Source: Promethearchaeia archaeon
Lineage (GTDB): Archaea > Asgardarchaeota > Lokiarchaeia > Sigyniarchaeales > SOKP01
NCBI GenBank assembly: GCA_029856045.1
Contig: JAHQWG010000047.1
Span: forward strand, 64,001 to 128,000
Length of the DNA: 64,000 nt
Direction: 5' to 3'
The translations under genes were made by a program, and so were the position numbers. The notes beneath the pieces were generated by a model, which was not told the origin of the DNA, made no database searches, and saw only the letters and a program-made list of their open reading frames with translations. Shown here in pieces: positions 18,575 through 27,635 of the stretch (the first letter of the stretch is position 1; each line of letters starts with the position of its first letter).

Positions 18575-19900
18575 ATGAATAAAAAAATAGTACTTATAGG
18601 GGCTGGTAGTGCAATGTTTGGACCACCTACTTTGACTGATATCTTCCTGAGTAAGGTATTAAGCGATTCAACAATAGTTTTGCATGATATTAATGAAGAA
18701 AAATTAGAAATGATTTATGATTTAGTTGTAGTTGAGAATGAAAGAACTGGAAATAAATTTAAAATAGAAAAAACTATAAGCAGAACTACAGCACTTAAGA
18801 ATGCAGATTTTATATTATGTTCTATTGAAAAAGGTGATAGATTCAAGTTGCGTTGGCAAGATAATACATTCCCAAGAAAACATGGCTCGACTGAAATGAT
18901 GGCTGAAAATGGTGGTCCAGGAGGTTTTTTCCATTCAGCTCGACAAATTCCAGAAATTGTGAAGATTGTAAAGGATGTTGAAAAAATATGCCCTGATGCT
19001 TTATTTATCAATTATTCAAATCCTATGTCTCGAATTTGTTTAGCAATTAAAAGAGTTGCTCCAGATTTGAAGTGTATCGGCCTTTGTCATCAAATAGAGC
19101 TTTTGACAAATTATCATCTATCTAGAATGCTAAATCGGAAGTTAGAAGATATGCAAATAACTACAGGAGGATTAAATCACTTTGCTTTTATCCTTGGAAT
19201 AAAAGATTTAACAACAGGAATAGATTTAATGCCAGAATTTAATTCAAAATGTATTGAATATTTTAAGGACAAATGGGATCGATTTGAGTTTGCAGATTTA
19301 ACTTTTGAAATATTTTCTCGTTTTGGATATTTCCCGTATGTAGGTGATAATCACATATGTGAATATGTCCAATGGTCATCTAATTATATTAAAATCGAAG
19401 ATATCCGAGATTGGATAAAATTAATGGAAGGATCAGGAAAAGTGATAAATGACAAAGTCTTTCGATATCATAAAAGACTTAGAAACGGAAGATATCCAAG
19501 AAAAGGTATGTTTCTTAAAAACCCTTCAGGAGAAAGGGCAATCCCTGTTATTGAAGCAATTATTGAAGATAAAAACTCCCATGAAACAGCTGTAAATATT
19601 CCCAACGATAATATTATCGAAAACCTACCCAAAGATTTATTTATTGAATGTTCTGCCATTGTTAATAAGGATGGTGTTCATGGAAAAAAAATTGGAATAA
19701 TACCTAAAAATATTGCTGCCATTTTGAGGATTGAAGCTTCAATTCAAGATTTATGTGTTGAAGCAATTCTAAAAGAATCTAAGGATCTCGCAATTGCTTG
19801 CTTGGCAATTGACACAAATTGTGGAAGTTTTAAAATGGCTGAAAATATATATAACGAGATGATTGAGATTCAGAAGGATTATTTACCTAAGTTTAAATAA
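18575..19900 (+). CDS. Glycoside hydrolase family 4 (alpha-galactosidase/6-phospho-glycosidase type)
   Basis: 441 aa from the ATG at 18575. The N-terminal Rossmann motif VLIGAGSAMFGPP binds NAD; GH4 enzymes use NAD+ and Mn2+ and cleave by oxidation-elimination. The metal-site residues are visible in GLCHQIE (Cys, His; about residue 170) and GGLNHFAF (His; about 200). The NxSNPM-type motif (NYSNPMSR) and the FFHSARQIPEI segment also fit. The exact sugar, and whether it is phosphorylated, cannot be read. Cytoplasmic. No transporter is adjacent; the leuB remnant lies just downstream on the opposite strand. Confidence 0.93.
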   Translation: MNKKIVLIGAGSAMFGPPTLTDIFLSKVLSDSTIVLHDINEEKLEMIYDLVVVENERTGNKFKIEKTISRTTALKNADFILCSIEKGDRFKLRWQDNTFPRKHGSTEMMAENGGPGGFFHSARQIPEIVKIVKDVEKICPDALFINYSNPMSRICLAIKRVAPDLKCIGLCHQIELLTNYHLSRMLNRKLEDMQITTGGLNHFAFILGIKDLTTGIDLMPEFNSKCIEYFKDKWDRFEFADLTFEIFSRFGYFPYVGDNHICEYVQWSSNYIKIEDIRDWIKLMEGSGKVINDKVFRYHKRLRNGRYPRKGMFLKNPSGERAIPVIEAIIEDKNSHETAVNIPNDNIIENLPKDLFIECSAIVNKDGVHGKKIGIIPKNIAAILRIEASIQDLCVEAILKESKDLAIACLAIDTNCGSFKMAENIYNEMIEIQKDYLPKFK

Positions 19901-19924
19901 AATATCTTTTCAAGAACATGTAAT

Positions 19925-20087
19925 ATTTACTTTTTCAACCTTTCTTTTAATTTATTAGTAATTAGATTGCCCATATCAACTGTAGAAAGAATTTTTAATT
20001 TATCTGATTTAATATCCACAGTTCTACCTTCACCTAAGGCCTGTTCTATACAATTCTCAATATCATTTCCTATATCATATTTCTGAA
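19925..20087 (-). repeat. Direct repeat, copy 1 (leuB 3' end)
   Basis: About 160 bp similar to 22359-22521, strongest over the first 140 bp. It includes the stop codon and two bases beyond it. Confidence 0.85.
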
Positions 20088-20133
20088 TCTCTACTAATGC
20101 AAGAGATTGAGATAATATTATTTTAACGTACAT
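19927..20133 (-). pseudogene. Remnant of the 3' end of a leuB/icd-like dehydrogenase gene
   Basis: A 68-codon open frame whose last 41 residues (from DIENCIEQALGEGRT onward) match the C-terminus of the intact dehydrogenase at 22361-23431 almost exactly, including the ending ITNKLKERLKK. The preceding 25 or so residues align weakly with the same protein. No catalytic region remains. The remnant and the intact gene are in the same orientation, 2.4 kb apart, and bracket two exported-protein genes. It is probably a leftover of a tandem duplication; differences between the copies are largely at third codon positions, so the copy was coding for some time after duplication. Confidence 0.85.
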
Positions 20134-20196
20134 CTTATTTAAAACGAATAAATGCTGAAAATTGACTAGATCCTTAAAAGCTGTAGAAAGTTGGGA

Positions 20197-21075
20197 TTAT
20201 TCATTTAGATTTATCTTTTTTTGTTTTCTTCTTTTCTGAATCAGTATATAAGCGAAAATTCCAGCAAAGGAACCAATTATTATTATAATCAGAACAAAAA
20301 ACCAAGTGAAATCTAAACCTTCGGGAATAGGTTCACAATAAATCACAATTTCTATATCTTCGGATGTTACCGTAACAATTTTTTGTCCGATTAAAACAGC
20401 TTCTTGATATACTTCAAGTTTATATATGCCAGCTGCTACCAAGAAAAAACCACTTCCATTATGGGTAAACTCAGATGTATATTCTAAATAGTTATTCGTA
20501 TCCATCAAACGATGTATTACAACTTCCACATTTGGAATTATCTCATCAGTTATATTATTTTTCACAATAAAGGTTATTTTACGAGTTTCTAAAATTTCAA
20601 ACAAGATGTTAATTTTTGCGGATGTTACTACTGGGTTTCCAGCCTGTTCTCCGCTTAATCCTAAAATATTAATACTGCTGATTCCTGTTATGGCGGGGTC
20701 TGTTATATTAATCGAGAAATCAACTGCTTGATTAGTTCCTTTCTCGAGAAGGAAATTATTTTGATTAGGAGAAAAAGTTATTCCACTCTTTTGAAAGCCA
20801 ATAGAGATGATGAGATCCTCATCACCAGTATTATAAATTCTAATCGTATTTTGGCTACCGTTAATAAATTGACCTTGGCAAACGACAAGATGTTCTATTT
20901 CTGGGGAATATGATATACCTATGCCTGTATTAGCAGTATGCGGAGAAAAAATTTGATTTATGTATTGAATTCTATTAATTGGATGCGAAGTTGAAAATAT
21001 TATTAAATTAATTATAACGGAATATAATAATAAAAAAGAAAAAAAAGATTTTATTTTTGCTTTTACAAATTTCAA
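20197..21075 (-). CDS. Membrane-anchored extracellular beta-sandwich protein
   Basis: 292 aa. The N-terminus has a signal-anchor helix (about residues 10-28), a beta-rich Ig-like ectodomain follows, and a C-terminal membrane helix (about 257-279) ends in a Lys/Arg-rich cytoplasmic tail. Two domains can be guessed: one at about 50-145 with an ENT-like NTIRIYNTGDEDLIISI pattern found in bacterial and archaeal surface proteins, and one at about 150-245 resembling a carboxypeptidase-regulatory-like or Big fold (IYKLEVYQEAVLIGQKI). Several N-x-S/T sites allow N-glycosylation. It follows the secreted 300-aa protein by 20 bp and is probably its membrane partner. Confidence 0.7.
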   Translation of the reverse strand: MKFVKAKIKSFFSFLLLYSVIINLIIFSTSHPINRIQYINQIFSPHTANTGIGISYSPEIEHLVVCQGQFINGSQNTIRIYNTGDEDLIISIGFQKSGITFSPNQNNFLLEKGTNQAVDFSINITDPAITGISSINILGLSGEQAGNPVVTSAKINILFEILETRKITFIVKNNITDEIIPNVEVVIHRLMDTNNYLEYTSEFTHNGSGFFLVAAGIYKLEVYQEAVLIGQKIVTVTSEDIEIVIYCEPIPEGLDFTWFFVLIIIIIGSFAGIFAYILIQKRRKQKKINLNE

Positions 21076-21095
21076 CCATTATTCACATACTAGTT

Positions 21096-21995
21096 TTATA
21101 CCGAAGCTATAGTTGCAGTAAGAGTAAATGTATATGTTGTATCGGGAACGCCCGTATCAACATCGAGGAATAGAGATAATTGGTGCGTTGTGCCAGCTTC
21201 TGCTGAAGGTGCATCTTGGTTCGTCTTCCAATCAGCTGCATTTGTTGTTATTTCAGTTCCACCACCCGAATCACGAGTTATTTCGAATTTTGAATCGAGA
21301 GAACTCCAAGAGCTCCTACTCAATTGCATTGTGTAATTATAATTCGCAATAGCCGTAATAGTTAAGTAACCAGAAACAGGATCTGCGATCACATTATCAT
21401 CTGTTCCAGGATTAACGCTACCAAAATTAAAATTCGCCTCGCTGATGTCAAGTGAGAAATACTTATTAACTGTAAAAGCAGTAGAAGTCATAGTACCTTC
21501 ATTACCATCATTATCAGTTGCTTTTACTCTAACATACCAATAAGCCCCAACAGCTTGCGATACTGTTGAGAATTTGAAATATGCTTTATAGTCTCCACTT
21601 ACTACAGTTTTATCACTAGGTTCTATAGAATTAGCAGAATCTACATAACCAGAAGGAGAAGATGTCCAAGTATCAGTAGAATTTACATATGTGAGTGTAA
21701 AATGATCAGTGACATTATCCGTTCCATCCCAAGCAGAATAATTAGAGTTATAAATGTAGAAAGTTAGATTATCAATATCATTCAAAGTATTATCATCACT
21801 AATAGTTGCATTAATGTAAAAATATGTATTTACATCTGTAGAAGATGGCAATGCAATTGCTGTAACAGACGGGCTTGTTGAATTTATGATAACAGAACCA
21901 TTTGAAGTATCAGATAGAGCATTAGGAATGAATATACAAAACAAAATGATAAGAAGAGCACTAAATGATAATTTGGTTAATTTTTTATATTTCAT
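21096..21995 (-). CDS. Secreted surface protein with Ig-like domains
   Basis: 299 aa from the ATG at 21995 (a GTG 12 bases earlier is in frame). There is a clear signal peptide (positive start, hydrophobic core, ALS-type cleavage region near residue 28). The mature protein is Asn/Ser/Thr/Asp-rich with many N-x-S/T sequons. Residues about 40-180 resemble an Ig-like domain with DDN and KATDNDGNEG motifs, and the C-terminal part starts with FNFGSVNPGT, a motif common at the beginning of secreted beta-sandwich domains. There is no membrane anchor. Paired with the downstream anchored protein, it may be a surface-layer or fibre component; I cannot name a family. Confidence 0.7.
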   Translation of the reverse strand: MKYKKLTKLSFSALLIILFCIFIPNALSDTSNGSVIINSTSPSVTAIALPSSTDVNTYFYINATISDDNTLNDIDNLTFYIYNSNYSAWDGTDNVTDHFTLTYVNSTDTWTSSPSGYVDSANSIEPSDKTVVSGDYKAYFKFSTVSQAVGAYWYVRVKATDNDGNEGTMTSTAFTVNKYFSLDISEANFNFGSVNPGTDDNVIADPVSGYLTITAIANYNYTMQLSRSSWSSLDSKFEITRDSGGGTEITTNAADWKTNQDAPSAEAGTTHQLSLFLDVDTGVPDTTYTFTLTATIASV

Positions 21996-22007
21996 ATAAA
22001 TTTTCAC

Positions 22008-22360
22008 ATTCTTGTCTTTTTATAGTTTTGTTAGCAAAATTGTATATAATTTTTAATATATTTAAATTTATCGTAATAAATGCTATTTCATCTCCTACTT
22101 AGATCTAGTTTTGTGTGTGTAAGGAGAGAGTTGTGTGTAAATAAGAATAGTAAAGTACTAAATTCAACTATTTACTCACCTTGAAAATACCCATTGAATC
22201 TTATATATAATCACCCAGCGTGTGAATTGAACGTATAAGTTCAGATACAAAAATTGTACTGTACAAATCGAAAAAAAGGGCAAGGAATAGAATTTAAAAC
22301 AAACAATTTTTTGAAATATTTATTTAAATTTTTTTTCAAACACTATCATAACTAAATTAT
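22008..22360. other. Intergenic region upstream of the surface-protein operon
   Basis: 353 bp between the stop of the dehydrogenase gene and the surface-protein start, both on the minus strand. A TATA-like TAAATATATT (complement near 22055-22070) could be the promoter of the surface operon. A short imperfect direct repeat, TTGTGTGT followed by AA, occurs at 22111-22122 and again at 22131-22140. No ORF or RNA gene was recognised. Confidence 0.4.
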
Positions 22361-22521
22361 TTACTTTTTCAACCTTTCTTTTAATTTATTAGTAATTAAA
22401 TTACCCATGTCAATTGTTGATAGAATTTTTAAGTTATCTGATTTAATGTCCATGGTTCTACCTTCACCTAAGGCCTGTTCTACACAATTCTCAATATCTT
22501 TACCTAAATCTTTCCGTTGAA
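22359..22521 (-). repeat. Direct repeat, copy 2 (leuB 3' end)
   Basis: This copy is the real 3' end of the dehydrogenase gene; copy 1 is at 19925-20087 in the same orientation. Confidence 0.85.
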
Positions 22522-23431
22522 AAGATTCTTCAACCATCAATTTTACACTTAATATTGTTCCCACAGGGTTTGCAATTCCTTGACCCGCAATATCGGGAGC
22601 AGCGCCATGAATTGGTTCGTACATTGATAGATTCCCAGGATTAATATTACCGCTCGGTGCCATGCCCAGACTTCCTAAAAGATAAGCAGCCTCGTCGCTA
22701 ATAATATCTCCAAATAAGTTACCAGTAACTACAGTTTGACATGTATATGGTTTGCGAATTATCCATTGACAAAACGAATCAATTAAGAAGTTCTCTTTAT
22801 CGATATTGGGATATTTCATACCTATTTCTTCAAATATCTTTCTCCACAATTGACTGCATGCTAAGACATTAGCTTTATCAACTGAAGTGATTTTTTTATG
22901 ATTCCTTTTTTTTGTATATTCAAAAGCATATTTGATAACTCTCTCGCATCCTTTACGGGTATAAAGCATAATATTTGTAGCAATTTCATCTCTTAAGATT
23001 CCCCCAATTTTTGCATATAAGCCCTCAGTATTCTCTCGAACGATAGTCATATCAATACCATCTCCTATATATTCATCTTTCAACGGACAACAATCTCTTA
23101 TCGTATCAAATAATTTAACAGGTCTTAGGTTTATATATAAATCAAAATTTTGTCTTATTTTTAAGATAGCAAGCTCAGCAACACCAGGTGGTAAATCAGG
23201 TAATCCTATCGCACCAAAAAGAATTGCATCCGACTTTTTTATAATATTTAACGATTTTTCTGGGAGGCTTTCCCCGTAAGTTTTATAGATAGATCCACCA
23301 GCAGGAGCCTCAATATATTCCATACTTAAATCTGAATACTCATTAATAATCTTAAGAATTTTTAATCCTTCATTTACCACTTCGGGACCTACTCCATCCC
23401 CCTTTATAATCGCAATTTTTTTTGTTTCCAT
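22361..23431 (-). CDS. Isopropylmalate/isocitrate dehydrogenase family enzyme
   Basis: 356 aa, full length for the beta-decarboxylating dehydrogenase family. Visible motifs: IIKGDGVGPEV at the N-terminus, LRPVKLF (substrate arginines), ENTEGLY, TSVDKANVL (catalytic Lys), GDIISDEAAYLLGSLGMAPSGN (metal-binding Asp) and EPIHGAAPDIAGQGIANP (cofactor loop). The HGAAPDI loop, without the charged NADP signature, favours NAD+. The family includes LeuB, tartrate and homoisocitrate dehydrogenases, and the substrate is not safe to call, so no symbol is given. No leucine genes are adjacent. A diverged copy of its 3' end lies at 19927-20133. Confidence 0.9.
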   Translation of the reverse strand: METKKIAIIKGDGVGPEVVNEGLKILKIINEYSDLSMEYIEAPAGGSIYKTYGESLPEKSLNIIKKSDAILFGAIGLPDLPPGVAELAILKIRQNFDLYINLRPVKLFDTIRDCCPLKDEYIGDGIDMTIVRENTEGLYAKIGGILRDEIATNIMLYTRKGCERVIKYAFEYTKKRNHKKITSVDKANVLACSQLWRKIFEEIGMKYPNIDKENFLIDSFCQWIIRKPYTCQTVVTGNLFGDIISDEAAYLLGSLGMAPSGNINPGNLSMYEPIHGAAPDIAGQGIANPVGTILSVKLMVEESFQRKDLGKDIENCVEQALGEGRTMDIKSDNLKILSTIDMGNLITNKLKERLKK

Positions 23432-23599
23432 ATTAATTCAGACACCTAATAATAATATTTTAGAACATTATTTAAAAAATAAGTATATTAGAACAATTAA
23501 AAATGCAAATAACTCAATTTTTTATTGATAAAAATTGGCTCATAGAAGATTTAAAAATAATTAAATAAATTATTATCAAAAATAAAAGGAGAAAACTTT

Positions 23600-24067
23600 A
23601 TGGATGAAATAAAAACTAGATTAGAATATCGAGAAGCAGTTATTGGATCATGCACAGCTTTTATTATTGTTATAATTGTCATGATCATGCTCACGATAAC
23701 TATTTTCAGAGTGTGGCAGTTTTGGATGTGGTTTCCTGTTTTTGGAGTGTTAATTGCTGTTCTTGTTACCACGATTCAATATTTTACTGAGGGGAATATA
23801 AAAATTTGCCCAAAATGTGGAAAAAGGCTTGAAGGGACATCTCAATTTTGTAATAATTGTGGAATGAAAATCCTATCTAGATGTCATTCTTGTGGTGCGA
23901 AAGTTAATGGAGAAGTCAAATTCTGTGAACAATGCGGGCAAAAATTAGGAGATGTGATTACACCGAATGCAACCACAAAAATGGAAAATAGTAAATTCTG
24001 TCCCGAATGTGGCATTGAATTTAACCCCAATGCAAAATTCTGCTTCCGTTGCGGCACTCAATTATAA
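23600..24067 (+). CDS. Membrane protein with tandem zinc ribbons
   Basis: 155 aa. Residues about 13-58 hold two membrane helices. The soluble part has zinc-ribbon half-sites: CPKCGKRL...FCNNCG, CHSCGAKV...FCEQCG and CPECGIEF...FCFRCG, that is three C-x2-C pairs of pairs (12 cysteines). Such double-TM zinc-ribbon proteins are common in archaea and of unknown function; the ribbons probably bind a partner protein or nucleic acid at the inner face of the membrane. ATG start with GGAGAA about nine bases upstream. It is followed by a T-run. Confidence 0.8.
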   Translation: MDEIKTRLEYREAVIGSCTAFIIVIIVMIMLTITIFRVWQFWMWFPVFGVLIAVLVTTIQYFTEGNIKICPKCGKRLEGTSQFCNNCGMKILSRCHSCGAKVNGEVKFCEQCGQKLGDVITPNATTKMENSKFCPECGIEFNPNAKFCFRCGTQL

Positions 24068-24630
24068 TTTTTTTTATATCTCTTTTTTTTTTCAAATTTT
24101 AAGGAAAATTAAAACTTTAAAAAAAGAAGCATATAACTAATGACTTGTTTGAATTAATTAACTACTAAATCTCAAGATTTAATAAACTAATTTATCTACA
24201 ATAAATAATCTAAAAACTAATTTTAATTAGAATATTAGCAAATAATTTTAATCATGGATTATCAGAGCATTAATAATTTTAGAGATTTAAAATCTTTTTT
24301 CTTAGGCTATTTTCGTGAAGATTTGTAATAATAATTTATGAATTTTTAAATTTCTTTAACGATTAGTTAGGGTTTATGGCATTATTTTTTTTAGTCGATT
24401 TTCATATTCTCAATTTTCTAATTTTAGTTTGAGATCTCTGATTTAATGGCTCAGAGATGTTTCCAGCATCATACTTATAGAAAATCAATATTTTTGTCGA
24501 AGCATCAAAAATTTTAACCAAACTACTATTTATCGCAACATTTATTAATGAGAAAGAAGAAATGATAAATATACACCTTAAAATTAAAAATTAAAAAATT
24601 TTAAAAATAAAAAATTGGAGGAAATAAATT
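24068..24630. other. 563-bp intergenic region upstream of the histone gene
   Basis: It contains a run of ten T at 24083-24092, a probable terminator for the zinc-ribbon gene, and the histone promoter; a candidate TATA element AAATATACA lies near 24565-24575. The rest is AT-rich with no ORF over 20 codons that I would defend. The length suggests regulation or an unrecognised RNA. Confidence 0.45.
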
Positions 24631-24843
24631 ATGGTCAAAAAAGTATTTGCATGGAGCCCAATCCGCTCACTTATGAAAAATAATGGTGCTGAAATGGTTG
24701 CAAAAGATGCAGTAGACGCATTAATTGGATATCTTGAAAAATTAGCAAAAAATGTCACTTGTAAAGCTCTAGAATTTTGCCGACACGCTGGTAGAAAGAA
24801 ATTAACCTTATCGGATATGACTCTAGCAATCAGTACATTATAA
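24631..24843 (+). CDS. Archaeal histone
   Basis: 70 aa, one histone fold of the HMf/HMfB type without tails. It begins with the SPIRSLMKNNGAEMVAKDA region (helix 1 and loop), has a central long helix, and ends with HAGRKKLTLSDMTLAIS, the loop-2 and helix-3 signature. Histones of this type form dimers and larger hypernucleosome-like stacks that wrap DNA. Translation should be strong: GGAGGA at 24617-24622, nine nucleotides before the ATG. A 13-T terminator follows at 24881-24893, within a repeat also found after the response regulator. The sirtuin at the left edge is a possible modifier, but that link is speculative. Confidence 0.97.
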   Translation: MVKKVFAWSPIRSLMKNNGAEMVAKDAVDALIGYLEKLAKNVTCKALEFCRHAGRKKLTLSDMTLAISTL

Positions 24844-24852
24844 ATTTAGTTT

Positions 24853-24945
24853 AAAAAAATTCAAATTTTTTAACTTTTTCTTTTTTTTTTTTTCCAATTT
24901 ATGTAATAATCTTAGATTTCTATCGTTGATTCTGAAATTAAAATT
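24853..24945 (+). repeat. Terminator-containing direct repeat, copy A
   Basis: The first 27 bases (24853-24879) are identical to 27539-27565; similarity continues, with gaps around the T-run, to 24945. It lies just after the histone stop codon and contains its probable poly-T terminator (24881-24893). Copy B is 2.7 kb downstream, after the response regulator. Confidence 0.8.
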
Positions 24946-25113
24946 ATTAAAAGATAATAAAAGTAGTTCTTAGAAACTTAACAAGTTAATAAATGAATAT
25001 TTATTTATTTTAGTTGAGAAGAATTAATTATTATAGACAGAATAAAAAAAATTATCTTTGATTTTATCGATATTAATGAATTAGAAGCAATTTTGTGATC
25101 AATTTTGAATGAC

Positions 25114-27141
25114 ATGAATATAAATTTAGAGGAAAAAAGATTTCAGAAATATCTTGATTTTGCAGGTGTTTTAATTGTAGTTATTGAAGCTGATCAAAGA
25201 GTTAGCTTTATCAATAAAAAGGGTTGTGAACTTTTAGGTTATAATAAGGAAGATGTTATTGGTAAAAATTGGTTCGATAATTTTATTCCAGAAACAATGA
25301 AAAATAAAGTAAAATCAGTATTTGATGAATTAATGGCTGGAAAAATCGAACCTATTGAATTTTTTGAGAATCCAATCATAACAAAGAAAGGTAAGGAAAG
25401 AATTATTGAATGGCACAATACAATATTAAAGGATGAGCAAGGTAAGATTTACGCAACATTAAGTTCTGGATTGGATATCACCGAGCGCAAGAAGGCGGAA
25501 GAGAAGATAAAACATCTAAATTTAGTGTTGCGAGCCATTAGGAATGTTAATCAACTTATTACAACAGAAAAGAGTTGTGAAAAATTACTTCAAGGTATTT
25601 GTGATAACCTTACAGAAACTCGTGGCTATTTTAATGCTTGGGTCGCCTTATTAGATAATTCCCACAATGTTATTATGACCGCTGAATCTGGTTTGGGTGA
25701 AGATTTTTTACCTATAGTTGAAACGTTAAAAAAAGGAGAGTTTACTAAATGCGGCCAGACAGCACTAACTCAATCCGAAGTATTAATAATTGAAGAGCCC
25801 CGTTTGACTTGCCTTGACTGTTCTTTATCAAAAAAATATGAAGGTAGAGCTGCAATGGTCGTTCGGTTGGAACGTGGAGAAAAAATTTTCGGTTGGTTAT
25901 CTTTATCCATTCCTAGAAATGTAGTTAAGGATGAAGATGAGCAAAAATTATTTAAAGAAGTCGCGAATGATATTGCTTTTGCACTTTATAGCATTGAACT
26001 TGAGGAAGAACGTGAGAAGGTGGAAAAAGCTTTAAAAGAGAGAATGAAGGAACTCGAAGCTTTTTATGAACTTTCTAAAATTGTAGAGGAACCTAATATT
26101 AAGGAAGAAATCTTAATACAAAAAATTATCAATATGATTCCAAAATCCATGCAATATCCTGAAATAACCTGTGCTAGAATTAAATTAAAGGGTCAAGAAT
26201 TTAGAACAGAGAATTTTGAAGAAACAAAATGGGTTTTAAAAAGTGATATAAAGATACTTGGAGAATTAGAGGGAACATTTGAAATTTATTATCTAAAAGA
26301 AAAACCTGAAATTGACGAAGGACCATTTATGAAAGAGGAGAAGGCTTTAATAGACGCATTAACCGAAAGGTTGGGAAGGATTATACAACGTATGGAAGTT
26401 GAGCAAAAATTAAAAGAATCCGAGGAAAAATATCGTGTGGCTTATAATCGGGCAGAATTTTATAAGGATATTTTTACTCATGATATTAATAATATACTTC
26501 AAAATATGAAATCCTCCATGGAGCTTCTTTCAACTTTTAAAAATATGTTAGAAAAATCGGATGAAGTTAACGAATTAACTAATATTATTGAAGAACAAAT
26601 CGTAAGGGGTTCAAAATTAGCTTGGAATATTCGGAAGCTGTCTCAAATTGAGGAAACCGAGAGCTCATTGGAACCTGTAGAAATATTTCAGGTTTTAAAA
26701 GAAGCTATTAATTTTATTCAAAAAAGTTATCATAATAAAGAGATAGATATTCAAATTGATTCTCAAATCAAACAGGGTTTTGTTCAAGCAAATGAATTAC
26801 TATTAGATTTGTTTGAAAACATCCTATTCAATGCAGTAAAACACAATGAAAATCCGAAAATTGAGATTTCAGTTAAAATATCTAAAGTGGATAAAGATAG
26901 GAAAAAATATGTGAAATTTGAATTTTTAGATAATGGAATTGGTGTTCCAGATGCATTGAAAAAACATCTTTTCAAGGATATTTTAAGTATAAAAAGGAAA
27001 ACTAAAGGAATGGGCTTAGGCTTATTACTTGTGAGCAAAATTCTTTCTATTTATGAAGGACAAATTTCGGTTGAGGATAAAATTAAAGGAGACCCCTCTA
27101 AAGGAAGTAATTTTATCATTTTACTTTCGGAGGTGATATAA
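25114..27141 (+). CDS. PAS-GAF sensor histidine kinase
   Basis: 675 aa from the ATG at 25114 (TTG at 25105 is in frame). Domains: PAS at about residues 8-130 (FAGVLIVVIEADQRVSFINKK; ending DITERK), GAF at about 140-295, a coiled coil, a second GAF-like region at about 320-440, a HisKA-like helix with THDINNILQN (phospho-acceptor His near residue 457), and HATPase_c with N-box ENILFNAVKHNE, G1 DNGIGVP and G2 GMGLGL. No membrane segment, so it is a cytoplasmic sensor; the ligand is unknown. The response-regulator gene follows at once and is the obvious phosphotransfer partner. Confidence 0.93.
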   Translation: MNINLEEKRFQKYLDFAGVLIVVIEADQRVSFINKKGCELLGYNKEDVIGKNWFDNFIPETMKNKVKSVFDELMAGKIEPIEFFENPIITKKGKERIIEWHNTILKDEQGKIYATLSSGLDITERKKAEEKIKHLNLVLRAIRNVNQLITTEKSCEKLLQGICDNLTETRGYFNAWVALLDNSHNVIMTAESGLGEDFLPIVETLKKGEFTKCGQTALTQSEVLIIEEPRLTCLDCSLSKKYEGRAAMVVRLERGEKIFGWLSLSIPRNVVKDEDEQKLFKEVANDIAFALYSIELEEEREKVEKALKERMKELEAFYELSKIVEEPNIKEEILIQKIINMIPKSMQYPEITCARIKLKGQEFRTENFEETKWVLKSDIKILGELEGTFEIYYLKEKPEIDEGPFMKEEKALIDALTERLGRIIQRMEVEQKLKESEEKYRVAYNRAEFYKDIFTHDINNILQNMKSSMELLSTFKNMLEKSDEVNELTNIIEEQIVRGSKLAWNIRKLSQIEETESSLEPVEIFQVLKEAINFIQKSYHNKEIDIQIDSQIKQGFVQANELLLDLFENILFNAVKHNENPKIEISVKISKVDKDRKKYVKFEFLDNGIGVPDALKKHLFKDILSIKRKTKGMGLGLLLVSKILSIYEGQISVEDKIKGDPSKGSNFIILLSEVI

Positions 27142-27155
27142 AAATAGCAACAATA

Positions 27156-27539
27156 ATGATTGTGGAAGACGAGTTATCAATCCAAAAAATATATAAGATA
27201 TTGTTAACTTCCTCTGGATTTGATATTATTGGGATGGCAAAAAATGGAGAGGAAGCAGTAAATATGTATAAATCATTTTTAAAAAAACCTGATATTATAA
27301 TAATGGATCATCGAATGCCTGTAAAAGATGGCATTGAAGCTACAAAGGAAATCCAACAGATTGATAAACATGCTAAGATTATTTTTGCTAGTGCAGATAT
27401 AACTACAGAAAAATTAGCTATGTCATTAGGAGCACTATCCTTTAAGATTAAACCTTTCGATAATGAAAGGTTAATTAATAATATTAAAGAAAAGTTAGGA
27501 ATAGAGCCTTTTTCTAAAAAGGTTAAAAATTTAATTTAA
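27156..27539 (+). CDS. Single-domain response regulator (REC)
   Basis: 127 aa, a receiver domain only. Acidic pocket Glu-Asp-Glu in MIVEDE, phospho-acceptor Asp in IIMDHRMP, Thr/Ser in FASAD and Lys in FKIKPF are all present. With no output domain it acts by protein contact, like CheY or Spo0F. The ATG at 27156 leaves the first beta strand short; the in-frame codons before it (KIATI) complete the strand, and the GGAGGTGAT at 27129-27137 is placed for an AUA at 27144 rather than for the ATG, so the true start may be AUA. It follows the kinase stop by 2 or 14 nt. Confidence 0.93.
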   Translation: MIVEDELSIQKIYKILLTSSGFDIIGMAKNGEEAVNMYKSFLKKPDIIIMDHRMPVKDGIEATKEIQQIDKHAKIIFASADITTEKLAMSLGALSFKIKPFDNERLINNIKEKLGIEPFSKKVKNLI

Positions 27540-27635
27540 AAAAAATTCAAATTTTTTAACTTTTTTTTTTCCCCCCAATTTATTTAGTTTAAGTAATTAT
27601 CATAGATTTTTATCGCTGATTCTAAAATTACAATT
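27539..27635 (+). repeat. Terminator-containing direct repeat, copy B
   Basis: Copy of 24853-24945. It starts at the response-regulator stop codon and contains T10C6 at 27561-27576, a likely terminator, then CATAGATTTTTATCG and ATTCTAAAATTA, which parallel copy A. The two copies bracket the kinase/regulator pair. Confidence 0.8.
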
